DNA of 64,000 bases, taken from NCBI GenBank assembly GCA_964035575.1, contig OZ037865.1, positions 744,001-808,000 of the forward strand, in the 5' to 3' direction. Position 1 is the first letter of the stretch. Each line of letters begins with the position of its first letter. Made by a program: the position numbers and the translations under genes. Source of the stretch: Rhynchopus sp. YZ270_cl-10. Taxonomy: Eukaryota; Euglenozoa; Diplonemea; Diplonemida; Diplonemidae. Positions 48,675-61,132 of this stretch are shown here, piece by piece. Under the pieces are notes generated by a model. That model saw nothing but the letters and a program-made list of their open reading frames with translations, was not told the DNA's origin and made no database searches.

Positions 48675-51366
48675 GTTTTGTTGTCTGAAAAAGGTGGTTA
48701 TAAAGGGGGAGAATGCACAGCGTTGACACCCAGAAACATTGCTTCCTTTTTCCCTTAGATGATATGTGACGTATCAACGTAGGAGGAATGTGTGCACGGA
48801 ACAACCCACACCACTGGAGGACTCATTTTCAGCTCTGCCGAGGCACGCACTTTGCAACGGTCTTGAAAGATCACTGATTGATCTTTCTAATCAAATGAAT
48901 GCTGTAGGAATAAAAACTCCCAGATGAGGCGGAGGTTTGCATCAAGAATAAGCCCACTCCCCCTTTTTTTTTCAAAAAAAAAATATAAGGGTCACGTTAT
49001 ATTTCCCGTTTCTTTTTACTGGGGTAACAGAGAGATGTAAAAACTTTAAAGAAAACATAAGGCAGTGAAGGGGAGGAACTGAGGCCGTCTGGTTAGATCC
49101 CATAAAAAAAGAGGGTATTTTTGTTTTGTTTTGGAGTGGAATACCCGCTAAATGTGGTTTGGCTAAAAACGGCATGGCAGTTTTTTTTTTCTCCAGGTCA
49201 GGACATCAAGTCGCAGGGGGGCTGGGAATGTTGTAGTTCTACCTCAGTTCAAAAAGGGTGTCTGCAGAGCCCGCGGACCTCCCCCGAAAATTAATTATGC
49301 ACCCCCTTCCAACCCCCGTCCCGCCCAAAAAACAAAAAAAAAAAAAACCTCTCCCGAGCTTTCTCCGCTGACAAGCTAGTCACAGGAAGAAGAAGATCAA
49401 AACTCGGTCGAGCCCGGGCGCGCTTCGCGCGCCCGGGTCCCCACCCCAGCTCAAGTTGGGGGCCTCCGGCGGAATGTGAGAATTGCTCGGTTATCCGACG
49501 GCGGAGTTCGGCACTTTATTGATATTTGCACCAGGCACACATGGTGCACGAATTATCAGTAACCTCAGTTTTTTTTACAAAAGAAACGGCGGTATGTCAC
49601 CCAAAGGTTCCAAGCGAAGCCACGGTACGCAACATTTCAAAAAAAATGCGCTTAAAATTGTACATTTTTACAGGCAAACAATGTCACGGGAATGGTGTGA
49701 TGCAGGCTTGCGCCGCAGGCGCACGGTACTCTACTTTTTTCCTTTCGCCGTGCTGCGTGCTTCCTTTTCCTTCGACGTTTGACCAATTGAGTCCGGCTCG
49801 ATGGTATCTCAAAAAATTCCCCATAATATGGGCCCCTCCTCCCCCCCCAAAAAAAATCCAAAACCCCCGTCCCTGGACGGGGGTTTGGGACGGGGGTCGG
49901 TTTTTGGAAAATAATTGACCCCCGTCCGGGACGGGGTGAACGGGGGTGTTCCGCGGACTCTGGGTGTCTGTCAATCCGCCGTTAATACACAAAAAAAAAA
50001 AAATTGTTTCATGTTTATTGGTGCTCCGGGAGGGGTCGATATTGACAGATCGCTGACAGGTTGTTGACCGATTTCCGAAAGCACCAAAAATACCACCTGA
50101 TTTTGGCAGCAACTTCCGCCAAACACCGCCAAACTCAAAAAATCAGGTGGAAATCAATAAAAAGGACACTAATGAAACGCGAAATGATGAGTCACCCAGA
50201 CAGGCCATTACTCCTCCCCTCCCATCTGCGCATCTATTCAAACCAAAAAAGAAGAAAACAAAAAAAAAAATCCAATTTTCGTGCGAGGAAAAAAAAAAGA
50301 AGAGGGAAACACTAAATTGACCGAAGGGTAATAAAATAATTCACCCAACATCGATTCTTGCCCACAATAGCCCCCCCATTATAAATCCAAAGAAGAGAAG
50401 CAAAAGTTATTTCATATACTTTCTACTGAATAGAAGGTATAATAGGATACACTAAATGTACCCAAACTTTTTTTGTGGATTGTTTGTTTCTGATGTGACG
50501 TGGACTCGTTTTTTATTGAAAAGAAATTTTCATGTACACACTCAAGAAGAAAAAGGGGGGAAAAGAGAAAAAAATTGGCAATGATGGTAAGCCTCTTATA
50601 CTTGAGTCAAATGAAATAAACACCCCCCACCACCGACAGAAAGTGTGAAAAGAACAGTGTGACGTGGAGGAAAAAGAGAAAAATGTTGTGAGTCACCATA
50701 AAGTATCCTCCAGAGCGCGCAGATAAGGCATTTTTTGAGGAATTGTGGAGGTGGAGGTGGAGGGGGGGAGAGTGGGGGAAAAATCTACTAAACCAAAATC
50801 AAAATTTGCTAATGTGCCTTCCCTATGAGGTGTTCCTGAAACCCCTGTCAACCCTTATCAAGGAAATGTCAATATAGGCCCTCTCCGGAACACCACGATA
50901 GCAAAGGAAATATGTAAAGTCTAAACCAGTTATTGGGGCATCGTCGGCTGTCACCTTTTTTTTTTTTTTGAAAACTTTGTCGTATTAGTGTAGACCTCTG
51001 AGGATGATCTCCACCTTTGTTTTCCATTTCGTTTTATGGTTTTTTTTCTTCTTCTTCTTCGTAGCCCTCTGATCTACAAGCTTCTACCACACACACAGAC
51101 ACACATCTCTGTTTACCATCATTCCACACCCTCCCCTCCCCCCCGCACCCCACATTTCTTTGTTTCACCACCCCCTACCCCAACCACTCGCAATGCTCTC
51201 TGTTTTCCCTCACCCCGCCCCACCCCACCCCTCCCCTCCCTCTCCCTATAGGCTCTATTTTGTATTTTTTTTTTTTTAGTATTTATCACACTCTTTTTGA
51301 TGTGATAAAAACAAAAAAAAAAAAATGCACAATATAGCCAACCCCCTCATCCCCTTGCCCCTATTT
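48675..51366. other. Intergenic, includes hAT-like element 3
   Basis: Outside 49265-49962 I see no gene. Homopolymer-rich. A copy of the GAAAACTTTGTCGTATTAGTGTAG motif lies at 50970-51012. Confidence 0.5.
49265..49962 (-). mobile_element. hAT-like miniature TIR element, copy 3
   Basis: Ends CAGAGCCCGCGGACCTCC and the near-inverse GGTGTTCCGCGGACTCTG, flanked by a perfect 8-base duplication GGTGTCTG (49257-49264, 49963-49970). The interior 49430-49795 is the reverse complement of the copy at 31-681. The clearest of the three copies and the basis for the hAT assignment. Confidence 0.88.
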
Positions 51367-51939
51367 CTATCCACGCAGCGCATATTTTTCGTAGTGCGAG
51401 AGGAGGACCGGGAAGTCGCAGATGGGGTCGATGGCAGGACGCATTTTCTTTGCGGCTGCGATGGCTTGGGTGGCAGAGAGCTTTGCTGCGTGCATGAGGA
51501 AGGCGGTGCCGGTGGTGCCGGCACGGTGTGCGCCGGCGAGACAGTGGATGAGGATGGAGTGTCCGCCTGCTAGCGCAGCGTCGACCCAAGAAAAGACGTC
51601 ACCAAAGTAGGCCCCAACCACCTCTGCCTTGTCCATATCCTTCACAGAACGCCAATGCGAGATTGGAAACCTTTTGTAAGAAAACGAAGGATCGCTTTCA
51701 TGGTAGTTGCGTGTTGTGACGTCCTGGCAGTTCACAATGTGGCTGATTTTGTTGCGCTGCAGGAGGTTGATGTCAGCAGCCGCAACGTGGTTGCCGACGT
51801 ACACCTTTGCCCCGGTCTCTGACTGGAAGATGACGTCCATTTGGTTGTACCGCCCCGGCACTACACCGCTGCCATCCTCAGGGAGGCCAAGCTTTCTGAA
51901 CAGAATCCGCGCTTCCGCATCGTAGTCAGGGTTAGCCAT
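51367..51939 (-). CDS. Dual-specificity protein phosphatase
   Basis: 190 residues from MANPDYDAEARILF. The catalytic loop HCLAGAHRAGT (Cys133, Arg139) fits HCxxGxxRS/T, and upstream YVGNHVAAADINLLQRNKIS is the usual DSP entry strand. A candidate general acid is among D101/D103 in VKDMDKAE. The tail DFPVLLSHYEKYA matches typical DSP C-termini. It removes phosphate from Ser/Thr and Tyr; no targeting domain is present. Upstream in-frame sequence (to 52257) is Ser/Leu/Pro-rich leader and was excluded. Confidence 0.88.
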   Translation of the reverse strand: MANPDYDAEARILFRKLGLPEDGSGVVPGRYNQMDVIFQSETGAKVYVGNHVAAADINLLQRNKISHIVNCQDVTTRNYHESDPSFSYKRFPISHWRSVKDMDKAEVVGAYFGDVFSWVDAALAGGHSILIHCLAGAHRAGTTGTAFLMHAAKLSATQAIAAAKKMRPAIDPICDFPVLLSHYEKYALRG

Positions 51940-53259
51940 ATCGTGGGACGGAAGAAGGTGGTCCTTGTAGAGGGGTTGAGAGAGGGGCTGTAGATGAGGT
52001 GGGTGGGGGGTGGGGTGGGTGTATACAAAAAGACGTTGGAAATAGGATCGACGCATGCACCGATTAACAATGCCAGCCTGGGAATGAAACAGAATCCCAT
52101 TAAGTGAGTGAGAGAGAGAGAGGAGGGAGGGAGATAAAAGAATAGGGAGAAGGGGTCTGTTCCCTTTGCTTATGTTTGGAAGGCGGTAAAAAGGAAAGAA
52201 AATAAAAGAAGGCAAACAATGGGGTAAATGCTGGGAAAGGGAGGGCAACAGAAACAAGTTATTTTATTGTAAAATCTGACCTAAATAGTGGAGGATTGTG
52301 AGAGGGGGGTGAAAAGGTTGTGTTGCATGTGTAGCGTACACATTCCTTCAAGGTAAATGGATTTATAAAACTGGAGGAAAAAAGAAGAGGAAAAAAAGGG
52401 GGTGTATGGAAGAAAGGTTTGTTGAAAATGAACCTAAGCCTCTCGTGCTTAGTCACCAACAAGAAGAGTTGTAAATGCAAATGCAACTGTTTTATCAACA
52501 CTAAAAATAAAATGAAAACATTTAAAAGGAAAATACACAGAACCTTATTCTTGGCTCACATGGTGTGACGAAAGGTGGAAACCCGCCCACACCTACTGAT
52601 TTTTAAATTTTGCAAAACAAAAAAAATTAGTTTCATACTGAATGATACATTTTCAAATCAACAGGGGATTATCGTGCGGTTCGCATTTAGTTGAAATCAA
52701 CTAAATCTTTTTTTGGGAGGGGGAAAAAAAAAAAAAAGAGGGGATTTTTGGGCACTTTTGGGGACCCCTCGCCCGACCCCCAGATGACTGGAATGATGGA
52801 ACCATAAAATTTTTCTGCTCGCTGCGTACCGTACCCCTTATTTTTTTTGCCTGCGGCGCCATTTTCCTTTTTTGCTCCGCAAAAAAGGGTTTGTTGAGTG
52901 ACTGTGTGGTGTAAACCAGCATTTTTACACCGTACCCTATTTTTTTTCGCCTGCGGCGCCATTTATTTTTTTTCATACGGCTAAAGAATCGCAGGGTGGC
53001 GTTCGCGAAGTTTGACGAATACAAGCGCGTGCAAAAAGTAGTTATGCAGTGGAGAAAGGAATGGAAACCACCAACCCTGAACAGTACTTGACCTGCCTTT
53101 CCCGGGGGGAAAATTTTTTTATATCAACTAAATCTGAGAAAATTGCGAATTTGACGATAATGGGCTGCAAATCAAGAAAGTACAAAAAAAAACCCCCCTT
53201 CTTGAATCTCTCTTCTCACACCAAGCTTTTCAAAAGAAAATGGCAAATTCTTCTACATT
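51940..53259. other. Intergenic, dispersed repeats
   Basis: A hairpin motif AACCTAAGCCTCTCGTGCTTAGTCACC lies at 52431-52457. A relative of the GCCTGCGGCGCC repeat lies at about 52780-52990. No gene seen. Confidence 0.5.
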
Positions 53260-56200
53260 TCACCGCCTTACGATTGCATCTTCTGCTTTGCTGTCACCAC
53301 CACCATTTCTCCCACCACCCCCACCACCACCACCATCATTAGTATCACCTCCCACAGGCTTCTTCTTTGGGAGCGGGATATCCAATGCTGCTGGGTTGTA
53401 TTGGATGTTGCAGAGGAGGTTGGTTGTGGCGTCCATTGCGTTAGCGAGGGCGTAGGTGGAGGAGAGACGTGTGTCTTGGTGTGAGGTTGCAGGGTCGTCG
53501 TTGATGTGAACGGCATAGGGATTGGCAAGGCGTGCCCCTGCGGTGCCGAGGGAGGTGTGCAGCAGAGAGATGGTACCTTGGAGCTGTGCGGTGCTGTCGG
53601 TCAGCTTCGCGACAACCGTGTTCACCTCCTTCATCTGCCGTGAGATCTGCCCCCCCGCTTCGGTCGCAACATCCTGCTCGCAAACAAAATTATTGAATGG
53701 CACATCCTTAAACGGAATATTAGCTGGAATAGGCCCAGAACCTCCTACCGGGAGAAGCACCGTACTCTCCCCGGTCTTCGCCGCAATTTTGTTCTGTATT
53801 GACAAAACTGTGTCCGTTCTTTTGACATTAATTGCAACAGGCGTTCCGTCTCCGGTGGTTACTTTGATGGTACGTTGTGATTTTCGGAGTTCTAGTAGAG
53901 CGGTTCCACAGCGTAGACCGGTGGACCATAGAGTAGCGGAGTCGGGTGAAAGCTCGATGCCGTTTGCAAGCAAAGAAACGTCGTTAATGTGCTTAGGGAG
54001 ATTGGCTTGGTTGAGGACAGAGTGTTTAATGGATTCGATGGTTTCATCAGCATAGACTTTGAGATGTATTTTCGCAGCACTGCTGGGCCCAGCGTTGAGT
54101 TTGATATGCAACGTAATGTACCCTGCCTGGGAGATAAGAATGGTGCTGTCATTGGAGATCGCTGTTGTGTTAAGCGGGGCGTCGCCGGGTGCGTCGAGTC
54201 GCACCACCTTCCCTGCAGTGAGAACAGCGAGAATCAGCCGTTCCTTTGCAATGCCCGTTCGCAGCTCAATTCTGTGCAGAAACCGTTCAAAACGCTCGCC
54301 TCCAGGGCAGCTCAAATGAAATGGTGCTATATCACAGCGTTGTCTCCCAATATGTGAAGTGATTGCCTTCACCTTAACGGTAATCTGTGGGGAGGTGATG
54401 GTATCGACACCTCCTCCTCCTCCTCCTGCTCCTCTCGCCATTTGCCGCTTTTCGGCCTCAAGACTCTGGATTTTCCAATGTAATTGGTTAACGGTGGTCC
54501 TCAGGTTGCTTTTTGTGTCCTCCTGCACCTTGGCGCGTTCGTGGAGGAGGTGGATCTTTTTGTGCAGATTGGAGCATTCTGTCTGCAGTGCTGTTACTGG
54601 AAGAGAGGCCAGCCCTCTTTGCACTATCGCATCCTCCACCCCTTCTGACGATGACCCCTTTGGCGAGCTGCTCTGACCTTTTTCCTTCTCCTTTTCCTTA
54701 TCTTTCTCCTTCTCTTTGTCAAACGTCCGGTCGGAAGCACGATCCCATCTGCCCTTCACATCAGACGTCGTTGCGCTGTCCCTATCGCGAGTCCCCATTG
54801 CTGTCGCAGAGCCACTTCTCCGCAGCACCCTTGACGGCAAAGAGGAGGAAAAGGTGTTAGAGCTTTCAGCGCGTCTGGTCAATCCCCGTTGAGTGGTGCG
54901 ACCGTTCTCGTTGCGTGGGGAGCCTGCAGGGGATCTGGGTATGCCAGATGGTGGTTTCGCACCCATCTCAGCCAGCATCTTATCGTAATGTTGAATAATG
55001 TCATGAAAACGGACCTGTGAAGTAGGTGAAAGGGGGGCAGATGTGTTGATCGGCCGTTTAGGTTTGTCGACGATGTCCTTCTTTATGTCTTCGGCTTTGT
55101 CGGGTTTCATTTCATTTGCTTTGGGAGAGTTCTGAACGCCTCCGGTACTCTTGGGTGGTGTCAAATCTGCGTCGTTTTGTGAAGTATTTTCAGAGAAATT
55201 CCCCGAATTCCCTGAATTCAGCAATGTAAACGAGATTGCTTCCCCTTTTGCACGGGGCATATGCTTGGGGAGGACTTTAATAAAATCCCGCAACTGCACC
55301 GTCACTTCTGAGGTCGGGGTGAAGACATCCTTCGCTGCGATGTATTTGAAGCGCGGGGGGGTCTGTCCTCCTCCTCCTCCTCCCCCTCCTCCTCCCCTCC
55401 CCACTTCTGCATCAACACCCTCCTTACGTATGGTACCCTTCATGGATTCTCCAGAAGCAGTCAGAAACGCGCTTTGCAAGCTTTCGTAGAACCCATGCTG
55501 TGCATTGTGAAATAAAAATTGTGCGATGCAGAGACGACTGTCCTTATCTAAGGCGGTAATGCGGCTGCCAAGGTCGGGTCTGTTGTTTTCATTTTTATTT
55601 TCTTTTCCTTGTTGAATCCTTGCTGACAACGTTGCCCTGCAAAGCGAAAGCATTTGCGGAAAGAGCGATTTGTAGACGCAAGACCTGTGCAGAGGGATTT
55701 CGGTTCCATCGCGAAATTTTATGAGCCAGACGTCTTGGAGTGCAATACCGCACCTCATGGAAGTGATGTACCCGGGAGCGTCGAGGTGCTCTAGGATGTG
55801 CTTATTCCATCCACCATGCTTCGGCATGCGTTGCCCTTCCTCTCCTTCTTGGATCCGTCTGATGTAATCTCCGTCTGCAAGGGTACGAACGGAATTCCCA
55901 CTCCCCCCGCTTGCCACTACCATTCCCCTCATGCCCTGTTCTCTTCGTTCTGCCTTTCCCATACGTTTTTTGGGTGATGCAGAGGTAGATCGAAACTGCG
56001 TTTTGCATGAATTTGAATTTGATGCCAAAACCACTGCAGCCGCCCCTAAAATAGCAGCAAACGCGTCACCCCGTATTGTCAACGCTGCAAACTCTGCACG
56101 CATATTTTCCTGACGAACATCTTTTACTCCAAAATAACGGTGGTGCCTCCCCTTTGGTCGTTTCCCCTGCGGCTGTGGTGGGGGTGACACAGCCCCATCC

Positions 56201-56538
56201 ATGTATTTTGCGTACTTCTTCATATCAATCTGAACCGGCTGGTAGTTGCCCACATCCTGCGCCAAGGTGTGGTGGAGATACTGACGGCCCCCCCCAGAAG
56301 GGATCCATTGTTTTTTGGAGCTGGAGTTGTGGTCGTTATTATGGTGCCCCTCATAAGAGTCGAGAAGCGATGTGCAAGGAACCGGTGGCATCGAATGAGA
56401 GGAAGGAGGGGGAGGAGGAGGAAGGACCCCTTTTGGTTGTGTGTGTCTACCTATCGGGAGAGGGGGGTGAAAAGGATGTGTAATAGGTGTTGAGGGGTTG
56501 GGAAAGGGTAAAGTGGGTTGTCCTTGGGCATACCCCAA
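53260..56538 (-). CDS. Large protein with coiled coil and tandem ubiquitin-like folds
   Basis: Up to 1092 residues; the first ~50 are Pro-rich and the true start could be a later Met (for example 56391). A region at about 225-390 looks globular (WLIKFRDGTEIPLHRSCVYK, AQFLFHNAQHGFYESLQ). A long Ser/Pro/Lys-rich disordered stretch follows, then a coiled coil (LQTECSNLHKKIHLLHERAKVQED). Then come two to three beta-grasp folds in tandem (ITVKVKAITSH...; YITLHIKLNAG...LKVYADETIESIKHSV...; RTIKVTTGDGTPVAINVKRTDTVLSIQNKIAAKTG). The spacing is that of ubiquitin-like domains without a C-terminal GG, so they are likely docking modules. Ends in a Gly-rich tail. Function unknown. Confidence 0.75.
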   Translation of the reverse strand: MGYAQGQPTLPFPNPSTPITHPFHPPLPIGRHTQPKGVLPPPPPPSSHSMPPVPCTSLLDSYEGHHNNDHNSSSKKQWIPSGGGRQYLHHTLAQDVGNYQPVQIDMKKYAKYMDGAVSPPPQPQGKRPKGRHHRYFGVKDVRQENMRAEFAALTIRGDAFAAILGAAAVVLASNSNSCKTQFRSTSASPKKRMGKAERREQGMRGMVVASGGSGNSVRTLADGDYIRRIQEGEEGQRMPKHGGWNKHILEHLDAPGYITSMRCGIALQDVWLIKFRDGTEIPLHRSCVYKSLFPQMLSLCRATLSARIQQGKENKNENNRPDLGSRITALDKDSRLCIAQFLFHNAQHGFYESLQSAFLTASGESMKGTIRKEGVDAEVGRGGGGGGGGGGQTPPRFKYIAAKDVFTPTSEVTVQLRDFIKVLPKHMPRAKGEAISFTLLNSGNSGNFSENTSQNDADLTPPKSTGGVQNSPKANEMKPDKAEDIKKDIVDKPKRPINTSAPLSPTSQVRFHDIIQHYDKMLAEMGAKPPSGIPRSPAGSPRNENGRTTQRGLTRRAESSNTFSSSLPSRVLRRSGSATAMGTRDRDSATTSDVKGRWDRASDRTFDKEKEKDKEKEKEKGQSSSPKGSSSEGVEDAIVQRGLASLPVTALQTECSNLHKKIHLLHERAKVQEDTKSNLRTTVNQLHWKIQSLEAEKRQMARGAGGGGGGVDTITSPQITVKVKAITSHIGRQRCDIAPFHLSCPGGERFERFLHRIELRTGIAKERLILAVLTAGKVVRLDAPGDAPLNTTAISNDSTILISQAGYITLHIKLNAGPSSAAKIHLKVYADETIESIKHSVLNQANLPKHINDVSLLANGIELSPDSATLWSTGLRCGTALLELRKSQRTIKVTTGDGTPVAINVKRTDTVLSIQNKIAAKTGESTVLLPVGGSGPIPANIPFKDVPFNNFVCEQDVATEAGGQISRQMKEVNTVVAKLTDSTAQLQGTISLLHTSLGTAGARLANPYAVHINDDPATSHQDTRLSSTYALANAMDATTNLLCNIQYNPAALDIPLPKKKPVGGDTNDGGGGGGGGRNGGGDSKAEDAIVRR

Positions 56539-59500
56539 AGGCGAATTCGTATTCTATATTTCGGATTGTATTTGGATCCCGAAAAAGGGCGAATATAATC
56601 TTGGCAGATACAAAGAAATTAGGGCTGATTGTAGATTCAATCTGGGAGTAAAGATTTTATGGATACCTCAACGGATGCTGATAAAAAAGAAAAAACGTCG
56701 TAGGAAGAAGAAAAAAGGAGGGGAGAGGGAGCGAGATTTTGTGGTTGTTGCTATTTTTTTTGGGGGGTATTTTTTTTTTTTGTCCAGTTTTTTTTTTTTT
56801 TTGGGGAGGGAAGGCGAGATGGGGTATTTGAGGGGAATCATATAAACGGATGAAAGAAATGCCCAGCAGTAAGTCTCTTATATCGGTGTGGGGGTGGGGG
56901 CGGGGGTGGTAATGAAAAAACAAATAACAAAACATGTCGGAAGTTTTGAAAAAGGCGCTGACGATGATCCGAAGGATTTACACAATACACACACACACAC
57001 CCTTTACCAACAGCCAGCTGTTGTGTTAGTGTAGATACCCGAGGATGAACTCCACTATCAGGTGGACATTTTCTTTTTTGTTGACAAATTGTTGGAGTAG
57101 TGTAGTTGCCTCGGTTTGTGTTGGCAGATTGCCACAGTTGTGCAATCTCCTCCTTCCTTTTGCTTCATTCCCAGCTTGTACCCCCTCTCCTCTGTTCTAG
57201 GAGGATATATGCCAGCTGTTTCTCACTCTCTCTCTCTCTCTCTCACTCTGGCTCTCAAATGATCAGCAAAAATGAATAAAAATCTCTCTTGAAATGAAGT
57301 GAACATCAATATCACTGAGGTGATACAGTGGGTATCACAAAACTGAAAAAGGGGACAAAAACCTCCACAGCCCCTCTTTTGCTACCCTCTACTCTGAGCA
57401 TATGGTTGGTTAGAACCTCCTGGCCTCCATTCTTTTCCTGCTTCAGTCAGAGTGGTTCAATAAACCAATAAAATTTCTGCCAGATACAAAAGAAAAGAGA
57501 CCAAGAGCACCCACCATGAAATTTTGCATTATTTTCATAGTGTCCTTTTTTAATTAAAATGTTTTGGCTCCTTTTCTCTTAAATTATGTGGGGTGGGACA
57601 AACCTGATTAGTGTCGTACAATGATTGTTAGTGTGTGTATAGATTTTTTTTTGTTTTTTTTGTTGTTTTTTTTTGAAAAAAAGGACTCCCTTGTTTTGGT
57701 GCTCCTTCATTGAACATTAGCCATTTTTTCGTGTGTGTTTTGAAATCAATTATGGGTAATTCCTGTGCGGAATAGCCTTTGTTTTTTTCTGCTTTTTCTG
57801 CTGTGAGTGCGGGGCAAGCATGTTCCCCAATCACGGGGGGTTTTCGCCAAAAAGAGCTTTTTTTAAATTATTCCATCAAAATCCTGATCACGATTTAGGA
57901 ATACACTTGGGCAAGTTATCAAGGGGAAAAAAACACAACAAAAAACAAAAAAACAAAAAACAAAAAAAAACCCCAGGTTAGTCGTGGATAGAAATGTACT
58001 GATCCCCCACCCACCAATAGGCAAAGGCAGCACAGCCTTAAAACTGTTCGCTTCCCACTAAAAGCAAGAAGAAACAAAATAATAAGGTTGTGCTACGCGT
58101 AGCGGCGGGGGAAAAGGTTTTCAAAAACAAAAAAACAAAAAAAACTTAAAAAGATGAATGTGTCTCTCGTGCACATCACAAAAAGGGGGGGATGAGAGAG
58201 AGAGAGAGCTTAGCTTTGATTGACGTTTTTCATTTTCATTTTTTTTTCTTTTTTGTCATTTTTCCTTTTCTATTTTGAATCAGCTATCAGTTACTTAGGT
58301 CATTTATTTGAATACTGTCCTGTTCCCTTTTTTTTCGTATTTTTTCCCCCTTCTTCCAATTTTCTTTTTGAAAAATTGTGTCGAAATGTCGCGCTATTGA
58401 ATTCGCTTTGCTTGTTCATTCACAGAATAATATCATTTATTTTAGAGTACAACGTGACGTACACCCTCATGACATAAAACTTTTACCTAGTACAGACTGA
58501 TATGGACCTTCCAACGCGCACAGTATTTTTCGAAGTTGAGAAGAATCACAAAAAGCGCTGTCTTCCCCCCTATTTTTTTTTGTCCCTTTCAATAAAAATA
58601 AAGCAGTGCTGTTGTGCATAGGTAACACAACATACTTGACGCTGCCTTTTTTTCGGATTCAAAAAAAAAAAGGGAGGAGAGCAAGGCGAAAAGAAAGAAA
58701 AAGTTCAGATGCTGCTAACACTCTTCTGCTCAGCCATCTTGGGGGTGGGAAAAAAAAAACAGGATTTTTCAAAAAAAAAAAATCCCGGGGTGTCATTTTT
58801 TTGTTGTTGTTCGGTGCAAGCTCTGTGGAAGGCACACATGAGAGACAACACTACAAAAAGAACAAAGTTTGTAAGACGAACCTAGGTCTCTCTTGGTCAC
58901 CTTAAAAACATAAAACATAAAACATAAAAGCCAGAGCAAAACAGAGATAACCATCCGCTTTTTGTTTACCACCTACTTTTTTAACCCGCCCCCCTTTAGC
59001 AACAATTCAAGGCTGTGCGACACTAAAAGAGAGTTTAAACAGGGTTTCAACATATGCAATCAATAAATTGATAGCATAGGAGGAGGGAACAATAAAAAGT
59101 GTTCCCAAGAGAGTTTAAAAAAGAAATTGCTGAGGAGTGGGAAGGGGGGCTGTAAAAAGAGAGAAGGGATTTTTTTTTTTCATGAATGCAGAGAGGAAAA
59201 GGAGGATATTTTCTTTTTTTTTTTTTTGGGAGGGAAAGCTATGTAACCTTCACGTATGTGTGTGGAGGGGGGGGTATTTTTTCTCACCAAAAGGGGAGGC
59301 GTTATGTTTTGTACTTTTTTTCTTTGAAAAAAAAAAAAAACTTTTTTTGGACGTTTTGTCAAATTACACTTTCTCCCCCCTTTTTTCTGCGTCGACAATC
59401 ATCTAATCCTACCTTTCCTACCCCTCAATGTAGGGTGAGAAAGCCTTTTGTGTTCGACGCTTTTTTTTTGTGAAAATATTTTTTGATATTGTCTCAATAC

Positions 59501-59968
59501 CCTTTGAAGGGGGTGTCCTTCGCCCCGATAGTTTCTTTTACTCCACTCGAAAAGCTTTGTTTCAGTCTCAATGCAAGAGAGCTGTGGTGAAGAGATAAAA
59601 AAACACCTGAACACGCAAATCAAAAGGAAGGTGCCTGACCTTGCCTCGTACAAAAACCCAAAAAAACTGCTTTTGACACGAGCAACAAAAAAAAGAAAAT
59701 AAAAGTTGGTAAGATGGCCCTAAGCCTCTTTGCCACCTTCATCGCAATCGTAATCGTACGACATCTGTCTGCTTGTACGCACACAGAAACCCAAATGAGG
59801 ACCTCCTGAACCACCAGGTAGAAAGAACTCTGTGCGATTTCCCTCTGCAAGGTGTGGAGGGGGGGGTAGGGGAGGGTCACTGTTACCAAATTTGTGTATA
59901 CAAACTCATTTTTCTCGAAATTGTTGAAAACCGTATTTTTTGCACTTATTCGGTACTATAACCCCCCA

Positions 59969-60952
59969 AAAATGACTTTCCGCCCGGTTTTGGCGACTTT
60001 TGAGCACCAGAAAATACCTAATTTAGGTTTTTCAATGTGGTGAGACAGAACTTGTACCTGAGCCCCCCTTTGATACCCTTGTCAATATGGTCATTCGCTT
60101 TCCTCCTCATTGCTGGAGCACAAAGGGTCAACAACAGCGCTCAGTGCCCCAAAAAACACTGTGTCGCAAGTCTGGAACACTAATTCTGTCGACTTCGAGT
60201 CCTCGTTCCTTTGACATCACTTCCAAATTGACTCCCTGACGAAGCATCCTGTATGGGTGATCCCAGTGGGGACGTCCCATTACTACACTTGCATATCCAG
60301 AAGGGGCACGTTTTGCGGTGAGGGCACTGTGCGGTTCACCTTCTTCGTGCCGATCCTGGGAGAGGTCGGATATGTCCTTTTACTTCTTCCCCCTCAAGTT
60401 TGGTACACTTGTCGCTAGATTTATAATTTATAGCACCCCGATGGGGTTGGGGTAGTGCCGGGGGCACTGTGAGCAGTGGGGCGTGAGTGGAGAGAGAGTC
60501 GGGACAGAGAGGATGAAGTGAGAGTCACAAGAGCGGGAGTCACTGTACGAGCAAGAGTCCCAGTCCCAGCAAGTTTGAGCAAGAGTCACAGTCCTCCAGC
60601 TCCCTGCAACATCGTGCCAAACAAGACCCCGCAACTGGCTCCCCACACGCTCTGTACCTTATCCAAAGGCACCTGACACATAGGCAGCTTCCAAATAGAA
60701 GGCCTCGCAACAAACTTAACCGCAGTCTCATGCGCGTTCTGGGGATTTTTCACACCCCGTGGCATTTTTTGGGGGGTTTTGAGTGATTTTACACCGGAGA
60801 TAGACCGCATTTAGATTCGAGGAATGGAGGGGTGAAAAGGTTCAAGTTCCGTCTCGGTGGGTAGGTACAAGTTCTGTCTCATTTTTTCAAGAAGCTCAAA
60901 AAAGTAATCTCTAGGGTATATGGTGGGTCAAAACCGGGCGGAAAATCATTTC
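59969..60952. repeat. Inverted repeat pair TTTCCGCCCGGTTTTG, possible 1 kb element
   Basis: ATGACTTTCCGCCCGGTTTTG at 59969-59989 is inverted at 60932-60952. Inside, GAGACAGAACTTGTACC (60041) pairs with GGTACAAGTTCTGTCTC (60864). The interior is GC-richer than its surroundings (60100-60750). Exact ends and a target duplication could not be fixed. Confidence 0.5.
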
Positions 60953-61099
60953 CCACACCCCAGGGTCCGAATGTATGGTTTTTTTGTACTTAGAACGGTC
61001 TAAATTTAAATTTCGAAAAAATGGATTTTGTTCACCCAGTGACCCTCCCCTAGGAGGGGGGGGGCATTTTTTTAACGTTGCAAAATGTGTGTTTTGATT

Positions 61100-61132
<33 letters not shown>

